A DNA stretch of 64,000 nt from Clostridia bacterium (lineage in GTDB: Bacteria > Bacillota > Clostridia > Christensenellales > Borkfalkiaceae): positions 62,001 through 126,000 of the forward strand of contig CAAFVM010000045.1 in the NCBI GenBank assembly GCA_900766495.1, in the 5' to 3' direction. Positions 42,478-50,727 of the stretch are shown here, piece by piece. Below the pieces are notes generated by a model, which made no database searches, was not told where the DNA came from, and saw nothing but the letters and a program-made list of their open reading frames with translations. Position 1 is the first letter of the stretch. Each line of letters begins with the position of its first letter. Both the position numbers and the translations under genes were made by a program.

Positions 42478-42541
42478 TCGGATAATCGTATCTCCTTAAG
42501 TTTTGGGTTTCTTGTATTATATCATATTTCTCGCATAAAAT

Positions 42542-42826
42542 CTACTTACGGCTTATGTAATCAGTTAAAGTATTCGCCAACTCCCAATTTTTCTCATCAA
42601 AGATAACAATAGCGACTTTTTTATGTCGTTTTTTGAAGTTTTCGATTTCGGAAATCGTATTCTCATAGTTTTCTGCGTCAATGAATTCAAGCGGACTGTA
42701 TTTTTCTTCTTGTTCCTTTTCAATTGCTTTTCTGTTTTCTTCCAAGAAGACGTCAAGCCTTTTCATAATGAAAAAGCCGAAAATCATAACTGAGATTACC
42801 GCAATAATAAGTATTACGTCTTCCAT
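42542..42826 (-). CDS. Small single-pass membrane protein of the potassium module
   Basis: A 94-residue protein with one N-terminal membrane helix (residues 3-22, VILIIAVISVMIFGFFIM), a charged linker with KEQEEKY, then a small alpha/beta domain (KKVAIVIFDEKNWELANTL). I do not recognise the family. The start at 42826 is supported by AGAAGGTGA; a GTG three codons earlier is in frame. It stands between ktrA and kdpD, so it could link transporter and sensor. It ends with TAG, a stop codon otherwise not used by the intact genes I called here. Confidence 0.75.
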   Translation of the reverse strand: MEDVILIIAVISVMIFGFFIMKRLDVFLEENRKAIEKEQEEKYSPLEFIDAENYENTISEIENFKKRHKKVAIVIFDEKNWELANTLTDYISRK

Positions 42827-42850
42827 AAAAGTCACCTTCTTTTACGACTG

Positions 42851-43504
42851 TTAAATATCAAAGCATTTCCGTATTGCTTTGTATTCCCCAAGAACTAAAA
42901 GAGTTTCGTCAGCGGAGAGAACCGTGCCGGCGGTAACAACCGCATTGATTTTTCCGTTTTTCTTTGTCGCGATAATATTTACGTTGTATTTTCTGCGAAT
43001 ATCGATTTCTACAACCGATTTTCCTATCCACGCCGACGGAACGGAAACTTCAAATATCGAACAGGAATCGCCGAGTTCTATGTAATCGAGAATATGGTCG
43101 GATGTGTATCGGATTGCAGCCCATGAGGCAAGTTGTTTTTCGGGATAAATAATTTCGTCCGCTCCGTTACGCAGAAGAAATTTTGCCTGAACGTCCTGTT
43201 CTGCGCGTGATACAACCTTTTGCGCCCCCAATTCCTTTAATAAGCAGGTCGTTTCAAGAGAACTTTGAAAGTTACCGCCGATAGTTACAATGCAGACGTC
43301 GTAGTTTTTTACGCCGAGCGATTTCAGCAACGCTTCGTTTGTGCTGTCGCCGATTTGTCCGTTAGTCACATAGGGCATAGCATCGTTGACTCTTTCTTCG
43401 TTTTCGTCTACCGCCATGATTTCGTGTCCTAATTCGTGCAATTTCATCGCGATATATTTTCCGAACCGTCCAATACCTATCAATAAAACAGATTTCGTTT
43501 TCAT
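42851..43504 (-). CDS. ktrA: Potassium uptake regulatory protein KtrA/TrkA (RCK)
   Basis: A 217-residue RCK protein with one RCK_N (GIGRFGKYIAMKL, dinucleotide-binding Gly10, 12, 15, and acidic VDENEE) and one RCK_C domain (FEVSVPSAWIGKSVVEIDI). This single-RCK size is that of KtrA, the cytosolic octameric ring that gates KtrB in response to ATP/ADP or c-di-AMP. It follows the ktrB reading frame by 14 bases, with AGGAGG before its ATG. Confidence 0.93.
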   Translation of the reverse strand: MKTKSVLLIGIGRFGKYIAMKLHELGHEIMAVDENEERVNDAMPYVTNGQIGDSTNEALLKSLGVKNYDVCIVTIGGNFQSSLETTCLLKELGAQKVVSRAEQDVQAKFLLRNGADEIIYPEKQLASWAAIRYTSDHILDYIELGDSCSIFEVSVPSAWIGKSVVEIDIRRKYNVNIIATKKNGKINAVVTAGTVLSADETLLVLGEYKAIRKCFDI

Positions 43505-43518
43505 ATATAAAAACCTCC

Positions 43519-44847
43519 TTAGCCGACTGCAATCGTATCTGTCGGCAATTTTGCCACTTGTTTTTTATTTGCGCCAAAAGTGGCATATATCAATGTCAAT
43601 CCGCCGACGCGTCCGAAAAACATAGACAAAATCAAAATCAATTTTGATGCAATTCCAATCGTCGGGGTAATTCCGAGCGTAAGCCCTACCGTGCCCACGG
43701 CGGAAGCCGTTTCGTAAAGACAAGGCGTAATAGGCAAATTTTCAATCGCGCTTATAGCCATTCCGCCTAATAGAAACAGGGTTATGTACATTATAAATAT
43801 CGCCGAAGCCGTCTTAACCGTTTCATCGTCGATGCGCCGTTTCATAAGTTCAGCATTGTCTTTTTTCCTGAATATCGAAAAAGCGGAAGAAAATAAAACC
43901 GCTACCGTTGTCGTTTTCATACCGCCTGCGGTAGAACCCGGCGAACCGCCTATCAACATAAGAATAATCATCAGGTATAATCCCGTATCGCTGATTGCCG
44001 TAAGATTTACCGTATTAAATCCTGCCGTCCTCGGCGTTACCGATTGGAACAAAGACGCAAGTATCCGTTCTCCAATAGGTAAATCGCCGAATTCAAAAAA
44101 GAAGAAGTAGATTGCGGGCAAAACAATAAGCGCGGCAGTTACAATCAATACCACTTTGCTTTGTGTGCGCTATTTCCTTATTCGCCACTTGTGTTCGCAA
44201 ATGTCTTCCCATACCAGAAAACCGATACCGCCGATAATAATCAGCAACATAATCGTAATGTTGATAACAGGTTGTGCGGAATAGTGCGTGATAGAAGTAA
44301 ATTCTCCGCTTTTTGTTCCCATAATGTCGAACCCGGCATTGCAGAATGCCGACACCGAATGGAAAATAGCAAGCCAAATACCTTCTGCGCCGTAATCGAT
44401 ACAAAATACGGGCATCATAATAAGCGCTCCGATAAGTTCAATCAAAAATATACCCTTGATGATAAATCCGGTCAACCGAACTATACCGCTTACATTTGGC
44501 GCGGAAATTGCATTTTTCATCGTTTCGCGGCTGAACAGTCCGATTTTTTTGCCCGAAATAACGGCAAGAGACACAGCTATGGTGACGACACCCATACCGC
44601 CGATTTGAATCAGCAACAATATAACGATTTGCCCGAATATCGTCCAGTGCGCTGCCGTATCGAATACGATAAGTCCCGTTACGCATACGGCGGACGTCGA
44701 AGTAAAAAGAGCGTCGATAAAAGATGTCCATTCGTGAGTTTTTGAAGAAATCGGCAATGTCAATAGAAAGGAACCGAGCAAAATAACCCCCGCGAATCCC
44801 AATAATATTATCTGAAAGGACGATAATTTCCTTTTTAGTATTCCCAT
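43519..44847 (-). pseudogene. ktrB: Potassium transporter KtrB/TrkH, split by an in-frame TAG
   Basis: A 443-codon gene for a SKT-superfamily K+ channel-like subunit. All four selectivity-filter loops remain: STSAVCVTGL, SVSAFCNAGFD, TPRTAGFN and SAVGTVGLTLG. A single TAG at 44172-44170 interrupts the frame after ICEHKWRIRK; reading continues in the same frame with RTQSKVVLIV, so this is a nonsense codon and not a frameshift. It lies in the cytosolic loop exactly between the second and third repeat, giving a 225-residue front half and a rear half of 216 codons. A GTG at 44154 could restart translation, but no ribosome binding site is well placed. Start at 44847 has GAGG upstream. Inactive gene, sequencing error, suppressed amber or a two-chain protein are all possible. 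Confidence 0.8.
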
Positions 44848-44876
44848 ACAAAACCTCGATTCCGTTTATTGGTTTT

Positions 44877-44906
44877 ATGATATCATCTTTTTTATAAAGA
44901 TATCAT
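44877..44906. promoter_or_regulatory. Inverted repeat upstream of ktrB
   Basis: ATGATATC (44877-44884) and GATATCAT (44899-44906) form a perfect 8-bp dyad with a 14-base AT spacer, 30 bases before the ktrB start. It may be an operator for the module's KdpE; the binding protein is a guess. The rest of 44907-45121 is AT-rich without recognisable genes and no c-di-AMP riboswitch was seen. Confidence 0.45.
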
Positions 44907-45121
44907 TAGGGTTCTTGTTGATGGCGTTAAGATTTTATAAAGATTATAATCAATGCTTATCTATCTTTTCTTTGTCATCACATGCTTCTTAAATGTCTTG
45001 CTTGCAATTTCGCTTCAAATATTATAAATAATGTATTCTGGATGGGTTCCGTTTGCTTTTTATTTCTATTCATTATAGTTAAATTTTTTTAACCGCATAA
45101 CATCTCTGTTGTTTGACACAC

Positions 45122-45153
45122 AAAAGGCTCACGGAAAAAACCGTGAGCCTTTT
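45122..45153 (-). terminator. Terminator after the GH3 glycosidase gene
   Basis: AAAAGGCTCACGG and CCGTGAGCCTTTT pair perfectly over 13 bp around a six-base homopolymer loop. It lies between the GH3 gene and the potassium module. Confidence 0.8.
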
Positions 45154-45161
45154 GTTGTCGT

Positions 45162-45220
45162 TTGAAAGTGCAATTCTAAAATTTAATTTTAATAATTCTC
45201 TATGGAAACTGCACTTTCAA
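45162..45220. repeat. 11-bp perfect inverted repeat at the edge of the potassium module
   Basis: TTGAAAGTGCA (45162-45172) and TGCACTTTCAA (45210-45220) enclose 37 AT-rich bases. It could be a large-loop hairpin in the 3' end of the GH3 transcript or a mobile-element remnant. Confidence 0.6.
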
Positions 45221-45243
45221 GCGGTTTTTATTTTATAATTTAG

Positions 45244-47250
45244 TTACAGTCTTCCGCCGCCGGGGGAAAGCTGTTCGTATTCGGGAAGCTTAATATCAAT
45301 TTCGGCGGTAAGGCGAATATCGTCGGAAGCGGCGCCCACCATTATTACGAACTTGCCGTTTTCAACGTAAAAGTCATGCTCGGCGGCAACATAGAACGCA
45401 AACGAGCGTTTGCTTAGTTTTACGGTAACGCGTTTGGTTTCACCCGCGGCTATATAATCTTTCGAAAAAGCTTTAAGCTCTTTTTCGGGGCGGTCTGACG
45501 AGCAAATCACGTCTTTAACGTAAACCTGCGAAATCTCTTTTCCTCCGACGGAAGAAACGTTTTTAACGTCGTAACTAACTTCGTATTCAAGTTTACCCGT
45601 TTGCTTAACTTCAAGGTTAGAATATTCGAACTGCGAATAACTTACGCCGTGACCGAAAGCGAACGCGGGTTCTACACCGTATGAATCGGCATATCTGTAA
45701 CCTACGTAAACGCGCTCGTCGTAACTTACTGAGTTTCCGAACTCGGCTTCTTTCCGAACAGGGCAGTCGCACAGGCAGTTAAAGAAAGTTTCGGCAAGTT
45801 TGCCCGACGGATTAACCTTGCCCGTAAGAATATTAGCAAGCGCTTCGTTTTGTCCTTCCCCCGCATAACCGGTGAAAATAATAGCGGCGGCTTTATCTTT
45901 GAATGCCGAGCAATCTACCGCGCTGCTTGCAAAAATAATAACTATTACGTCGTCGTAAACGCTTGTAAGTTTAATTAAAAGTTCTTCGTTCGTGGTTGAA
46001 AGTTTAATGTCTTTTCTGTCGCCGCCTTCGCCTTCATATTCGGCGTCAACGCAGATTATACGGTAATCGGCGGTGGAGTCCTTTAACAAAACGGGAGCCC
46101 AGTTAAGCCACGACGAGGGATTTTTTCTGTTAATATATGTATAGCCGAAGTTTTCAAGCACGCCCGCCAAAGTTTTCCATTCTCCGTAGTTGCTTTCAAC
46201 TTTCGCGCTGCCGCCGCCCGCGTTTCTGTTGCTCGCCCAGTCGTTGTAAAGGTCGAGGGTAGCCGAAGATTTAAGCGGCAAAATTCCGTTATTTTTAAGC
46301 ATTACAATGCCGTCTTCCGCAAGCTTTACGGCAAGCTCGTGGCGTTCGTTTTGCGTGCGCGTAACCTTGCGAACGCCTTTGTTTTTCTCGGTTTTTTCGG
46401 CAAGCGCAATTATTCTTTGAACGCTTTCGTCTATCTCGGCTTCGGTAACGTAACCGTCGTTATAAGCTTGTTTGAGCTCTTCGGCGGCAGATTTTACGTA
46501 GGGCATTTCTATGTCGAGCGAGGCTTTAAGCGAGCGCGGACGATTGTGAACGGCGCCCCAGTCGGAAACGATTACTCCGTCGAACCCGAATTTGTCGCGC
46601 AAAACCTCTTTCAAAAGCCATTTGTTTTCGCTCGCATACGCGCCGTTTAACAAATTGTAACTGCACATAACCGTGTAGGGCTTGGCTTCGAGAGCGCGCT
46701 CGAACGCGGGCATATAAATTTCGAAAAACGTGCGTTCGTCCACCTCGCTGTTCTGCCAGAGTCTGTAATTTTCGGCATTATTGCAGGCAAAATGCTTTAA
46801 ACTCGTGCCTACGCCGCGCTTTTGCAGGGCGGATATATATTCGTAAGCAAGCTCGCCGGCAAGATAGGGGTCTTCGGAAAAATATTCGAAATTTCTTCCG
46901 CAAAGCGGGGTGCGCTTGATATTAACGCCCGGGGCAAGCAAAATATCTACGTCGTTTTCAATGCAGTCGTCGGCGATTCCGTCAGCCATAAGGCGGGCGC
47001 TTTCTACGTTCCAGCTGTTCGCTATAACCGAAAGTGCGGGGTAAGCGGTGCTTTTCACGGTTATAACCGCCTTTTCTTTTTCGCCTGTTTCGGCGTTATA
47101 TCGGTCGGCTTCAACGTTTTTTCTTAATCCGCACGGACCGTCAGCCATAAAAACCGAATTTAATTTGCCGTTCGCGTTTTCGGTTTGCCAGTTGTCTTTA
47201 CCCGTAAGCAAATCGATTTTCTCGTCTAAAGTAAGCTCGTTTAATTTCAT
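45244..47250 (-). CDS. Glycoside hydrolase family 3 beta-glucosidase-type enzyme
   Basis: A 668-residue GH3 enzyme. FMADGPCGLRKN at the N-terminus, the KHFACNNAE segment and the nucleophile region GVIVSDWGAVHN (Asp) form the TIM-barrel site; the second alpha/beta domain carries EGGDRKDI and the acid/base region, and a fibronectin type III-like domain ends the protein. No signal peptide, so it acts on imported oligosaccharides. The start at 47250 is set by AAGGA eight bases upstream; an ATG two codons earlier is too close. Divergent from an AraC regulator that probably controls it. Confidence 0.93.
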   Translation of the reverse strand: MKLNELTLDEKIDLLTGKDNWQTENANGKLNSVFMADGPCGLRKNVEADRYNAETGEKEKAVITVKSTAYPALSVIANSWNVESARLMADGIADDCIENDVDILLAPGVNIKRTPLCGRNFEYFSEDPYLAGELAYEYISALQKRGVGTSLKHFACNNAENYRLWQNSEVDERTFFEIYMPAFERALEAKPYTVMCSYNLLNGAYASENKWLLKEVLRDKFGFDGVIVSDWGAVHNRPRSLKASLDIEMPYVKSAAEELKQAYNDGYVTEAEIDESVQRIIALAEKTEKNKGVRKVTRTQNERHELAVKLAEDGIVMLKNNGILPLKSSATLDLYNDWASNRNAGGGSAKVESNYGEWKTLAGVLENFGYTYINRKNPSSWLNWAPVLLKDSTADYRIICVDAEYEGEGGDRKDIKLSTTNEELLIKLTSVYDDVIVIIFASSAVDCSAFKDKAAAIIFTGYAGEGQNEALANILTGKVNPSGKLAETFFNCLCDCPVRKEAEFGNSVSYDERVYVGYRYADSYGVEPAFAFGHGVSYSQFEYSNLEVKQTGKLEYEVSYDVKNVSSVGGKEISQVYVKDVICSSDRPEKELKAFSKDYIAAGETKRVTVKLSKRSFAFYVAAEHDFYVENGKFVIMVGAASDDIRLTAEIDIKLPEYEQLSPGGGRL

Positions 47251-47311
47251 TTTCATATTCCTTATGTTTTTAGTTAAAGAGGAAAAATGCCGTTCCGTCT
47301 TTTACAGCTAT

Positions 47312-47340
47312 ATTTTAAACTCATATTTTGCTTTTTTCAA
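47312..47340 (-). promoter_or_regulatory. Promoter of the GH3 gene
   Basis: Reverse strand TTGAAA (47340-47335) and TAAAAT (47317-47312), 17-base spacer. Confidence 0.6.
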
Positions 47341-47369
47341 CGCATTTTTAGCTTTTTTTATTTCATCTC

Positions 47370-47398
47370 TTGCTATATACGCCGTTTTGTGTTATACT
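47370..47398 (+). promoter_or_regulatory. Promoter of the AraC-type gene
   Basis: TTGCTA at 47370-47375 and TATACT at 47393-47398, 17-base spacer, divergent from the GH3 promoter with about 30 bases between the -35 boxes. Confidence 0.6.
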
Positions 47399-47493
47399 TA
47401 CGGCATAAAGCGATTACCTTTCGCCGCCGCAGTGTAAAAAACAAGAAAAGCGGCGGGAAAAATAAAAAACTATCGCGCATTACGATATAAAAA

Positions 47494-48282
47494 ATGGCTT
47501 TTTTCGAAAAAATCCGCGAGGACAACGAAGTCTCGTCGTTCAGAATAGGCGACTGTTCGTTTCCCGCGCACTTTCACAAAAATATAGAATTTTTATACGC
47601 GCTTGAATGCGGACTTGAAATTTTTATCGACAACGAGCGGTTCGTCCTTGATAAAAACAATATGATTTTTATCGACGGCTATGCGGTTCACCACATAACC
47701 GGCACGCAAAAATCGATTTCGCTGTGCCTGCCCATTGCTTTTTGCGAAGACTGGTTTAATTTCAGGGGAAACCGAAAACTGAAAAATATTGTTTTTGACG
47801 ACGACGGCGGCGTTTTAAAAAGCGCGCTCGATTGTTTTTCCGCCTTTGAAACCGACAATTATTTAATAAAGAAAAGCAAAGCCGACCTTTTGCTGGGAAG
47901 AATAGCCGAACGCGGCGAGTTCGTTTACGAAAACGACAATGCGAGCGACCTTGTTGGGCGGGCGGTAGATTACCTTAACAAAAATTATAAAAATCAGCTC
48001 GATTTAAATTCGATAGCCAAAGAAATAGGGTATGGAAAATATACTCTTTCGCATAATTTCAAAAAGAAAACAGGGCTTGACGTGCGCGAGTATTTAACGC
48101 AGATTCGCCTTAACGAACTTGTTGCCGAGGTAAAAAAACAAAAGGCAAAGGGCGGCGATTTTAAACTTACCGAACTGGTTTTCGAAACAGGGTTTGAAAG
48201 CATGCCAACCTTTTACCGCGCGTTTAAAAAGCGTTTTAAAGTAACGCCGAAGCAATATTTTTTAACCGTTTATTCTAATTAA
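47494..48282 (+). CDS. AraC family transcriptional regulator
   Basis: A 262-residue regulator. The N-terminal cupin-like sensor (FPAHFHKNIEFLYALECGLEIFI with His residues) is followed by two helix-turn-helix motifs, LNSIAKEIGYGKYTLSHNFKKKTG and TELVFETGFESMPTFYRAFKKRF, ending VTPKQYF. Divergent transcription from the GH3 gene implies control of sugar utilisation by binding the sugar in the cupin domain. No good Shine-Dalgarno sequence precedes the ATG. Confidence 0.93.
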   Translation: MAFFEKIREDNEVSSFRIGDCSFPAHFHKNIEFLYALECGLEIFIDNERFVLDKNNMIFIDGYAVHHITGTQKSISLCLPIAFCEDWFNFRGNRKLKNIVFDDDGGVLKSALDCFSAFETDNYLIKKSKADLLLGRIAERGEFVYENDNASDLVGRAVDYLNKNYKNQLDLNSIAKEIGYGKYTLSHNFKKKTGLDVREYLTQIRLNELVAEVKKQKAKGGDFKLTELVFETGFESMPTFYRAFKKRFKVTPKQYFLTVYSN

Positions 48283-48310
48283 AATAATTTTTACACCTTA
48301 CATAATTATA

Positions 48311-48344
48311 TTAAAAAACGCCTTGTTTTAAAGGCGTTTTTTAA
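48311..48344. terminator. Bidirectional terminator between araC-type gene and topB
   Basis: TTAAAAAACGCCTT pairs perfectly with AAGGCGTTTTTTAA (14 bp, six-base loop); A and T runs inside the stem serve both convergent genes. Confidence 0.9.
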
Positions 48345-48349
48345 TGTTT

Positions 48350-50449
48350 TTATGCTTTGTTTTTATCGTTTGAAAAATCGAACGTTACTTTACCCGAAGT
48401 TTTATCGAGCTTTAAACGACTTTCAAAATTTTTGCCCGTTTTCGAAACAAATTTAAGCTTATCGGTAGTGCAATCAAATAAAAGTTTTTTAATTTGAGCC
48501 TCGCTTATTTTGCACCCCGCAATGCGCAAATTAACTTTAAAATCGCATTTTCCGCCGCGCAAATTTTTGCATTCGTAAGCAAACCTGCCGCGTATGACGT
48601 CCTCGCCGCAAACGGGGCATTTACCAACTACCTCGCCGTAAAAAGCAGACGAATCGTCGGCGTTCGCGTCAAAAACCGCCTGAATTTTTTCTTCAGCCAT
48701 TTTCACGCCGTCGTCAATGGTAATTTCTCCGCGATAAACCTGTTTCAGCGCCTGTCCGAGTTCGCTGGTTTTATATTTATCCATAGAAATATTCATATCT
48801 TCAAGCTGTTCAATCAAAAATTTACCCTTGTTTAAAACGTAGTAAACGTCCTTTTTCAGCTCGATATATCCGTTTTTCTTTGCGTTGTCTATAATTCCGG
48901 TGCGAGTAGCTTCGGTTCCCAGTTCAAGACCTTTAAAAATTGCTTTATATTCTTCCTCGTCGTCGTCGGAAGCGGCGGCTTTTTCGTCTTTAAACGGGTT
49001 TTTAAGATAATTGTTAAGCGTTTCTATTGTGTAATGCTTGGGCGGTTGCGTTTGTTTTTCTTCGGGTTTGAAATTCACGTTTACAATGTCGCCTATTTCA
49101 AGCTTGGGCAAAATTTTATCTTTGCGCTCGCCGCCGTCGAATTTAGTCCAGCCCGGCACCAAAACCGACGTGCCTTTTAACACGTAATCTTCTTTGCCTC
49201 CGAGCGAAACGGTAAGTTCGCTTTTTTCAACCAAACATTCTTCCTCGCAAAAAACAGCTACGAATCGGCGCAAAACGGTTGAATATACCGTGGTTTCGTC
49301 CTGCGAAAGGGCGTTTTTATCGGGAATTTTGTATGTGGGGGTAAGCGCGGAATGCGATTCTATTTTAGAATCGTCGAAAATCGTCTTTTTATCTTTAAAA
49401 CAAACGGGGTAACCCAGCTTTTTAACGCCCGCAAGAATTTGACGTATTTTATCCTTTTCGTTGGTGGCAAGATATTCCGAGTTGGTTCGCGGATAGCTCA
49501 AATAACCTTTTTCGTAAAGCGCCTGCGTGACGGCAAGGCTTTTTTCCATGGGCATTTTATACTTTTTGCCCAAATAGCTTTGCAATTTAGAAAGCGAATA
49601 TAATTTACCCGCAAAAAGCGTTTCTTTTTTCGACTTTTTATCGGTAACCGTAGCCGTAAGCAGGTTCATACGCGAACAGCACAGCTCGGCTTTTGCTTTT
49701 TCTTCCTTTTTGAACTTATATTTCGATACGAGTTCAACGATTTCGCCGTTTGTTTTCTCACGCGAAACAAGCGCGTAATAAACGTCCGGCACGAACTTTT
49801 CTATTTCAAGGTCGCGGTCGTAAATGGCTTTTACTATGGGGACTATAACTCTGCCAACGCGCAGTAAAGTGCCGGTTTTAAGCGACGCGTAACGGGTGAG
49901 GTTTACGCCGTAAAGCCAGTCGACGTAAGTGCGGGCAAATCCCTCGTTCGCAAGATTTTCATATTCGGTTTCGCTTTTCATTTCTTTCAAAGCGGCTGAA
50001 ACGGTCTGCGGAGTCTGGTCGGGCAGCCAAAGCCTGTAAAATGGCTTGGGGGCGTCAAGCGCGTTTTCTACGCACAAGCGCACGATGATTTCTCCCTCGC
50101 GGTCGGAGTCGCCCGCGTTTACGATTTTCGTTACCGATTCTCGGTTTAAAAGCCCTTTTATAATGTCGAACTGCTTTTTTACGCCCGAATCGGTTTTGCC
50201 GTCCTGCCCGCGCTTTAATCTGAACTTGAATTTTTGCGGGAAACAGGGCAGATTATCCATAGTCCAGCCCTTGGCTCCCTCGGGTGCGGGCGAATAGTCT
50301 TCAACGTCGCAAAGCGAAAACAAATGCCCGAACGCCCAGGTAACTATGTACTCGTCGTTTTCGAACCACCCGTTCTTTTTATCCATTTTTCCTATGCCTG
50401 CAACGATATTCCGCGCAAGGCTGGGTTTTTCGGCAATAATAGCAATCAT
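48350..50449 (-). CDS. topB: DNA topoisomerase III
   Basis: A 699-residue type IA topoisomerase. The TOPRIM domain starts MIAIIAEKPSLARNI (Glu7) and has GDSDREGEIIVR; the catalytic Tyr319 is in YLSYPRTNSEYL; the C-terminal region has one zinc-ribbon-like unit (CPVCGED...CEFKVN type, seen as CPVCGEDVIRGRFAYECKN). It relaxes or decatenates single-stranded regions during replication and recombination. Length and motif order match TopB, not TopA. Transcribed alone. Confidence 0.95.
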   Translation of the reverse strand: MIAIIAEKPSLARNIVAGIGKMDKKNGWFENDEYIVTWAFGHLFSLCDVEDYSPAPEGAKGWTMDNLPCFPQKFKFRLKRGQDGKTDSGVKKQFDIIKGLLNRESVTKIVNAGDSDREGEIIVRLCVENALDAPKPFYRLWLPDQTPQTVSAALKEMKSETEYENLANEGFARTYVDWLYGVNLTRYASLKTGTLLRVGRVIVPIVKAIYDRDLEIEKFVPDVYYALVSREKTNGEIVELVSKYKFKKEEKAKAELCCSRMNLLTATVTDKKSKKETLFAGKLYSLSKLQSYLGKKYKMPMEKSLAVTQALYEKGYLSYPRTNSEYLATNEKDKIRQILAGVKKLGYPVCFKDKKTIFDDSKIESHSALTPTYKIPDKNALSQDETTVYSTVLRRFVAVFCEEECLVEKSELTVSLGGKEDYVLKGTSVLVPGWTKFDGGERKDKILPKLEIGDIVNVNFKPEEKQTQPPKHYTIETLNNYLKNPFKDEKAAASDDDEEEYKAIFKGLELGTEATRTGIIDNAKKNGYIELKKDVYYVLNKGKFLIEQLEDMNISMDKYKTSELGQALKQVYRGEITIDDGVKMAEEKIQAVFDANADDSSAFYGEVVGKCPVCGEDVIRGRFAYECKNLRGGKCDFKVNLRIAGCKISEAQIKKLLFDCTTDKLKFVSKTGKNFESRLKLDKTSGKVTFDFSNDKNKA

Positions 50450-50566
50450 AGTTATAATGTTATCAGTTTATGAAAAAATTGTCAACCGCAAGCCGCGCGC
50501 GCCGAAAGATTAAAGGAAATTTTTAGGCAAATTAAAAATTATGCCGCGTTTATGGCTAACTCTTAA

Positions 50567-50611
50567 TTTACGATTGACATTTTTATAAATTTATGCTATT
50601 TTAATCGTAAA
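50567..50611. promoter_or_regulatory. Operator dyad flanking the rhaA promoter
   Basis: TTTACGATT (50567-50575) and AATCGTAAA (50603-50611) are perfect 9-bp inverted arms. The left arm overlaps the TT of the -35 box and the right arm follows the -10 box, so a bound dimer or looped tetramer would cover the promoter. Confidence 0.6.
50574..50602 (+). promoter_or_regulatory. Promoter of rhaA
   Basis: TTGACA at 50574-50579 and TATTTT at 50597-50602, 17-base spacer; the leader is about 120 bases. Confidence 0.65.
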
Positions 50612-50727
50612 GTTAATATTAGGCGAAGCGGTTAAAATCGGTTAAAAAATTTTGCGAATAAAAGCGTTTTGTTTTTTTTGCTTAAGTTCGATTTTTTACG
50701 AAACCGCCGCCGAAAAAGGTAATAAAA

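Noticed and set aside
43519..44847. Frameshift in ktrB
   Set aside because: Both halves are in the same frame (start positions differ by a multiple of three); the interruption is a single TAG codon.
44848..45121. c-di-AMP (ydaO) riboswitch before ktrB
   Set aside because: The region is AT-rich and lacks the conserved GC-rich blocks of that aptamer; only a short dyad is visible.
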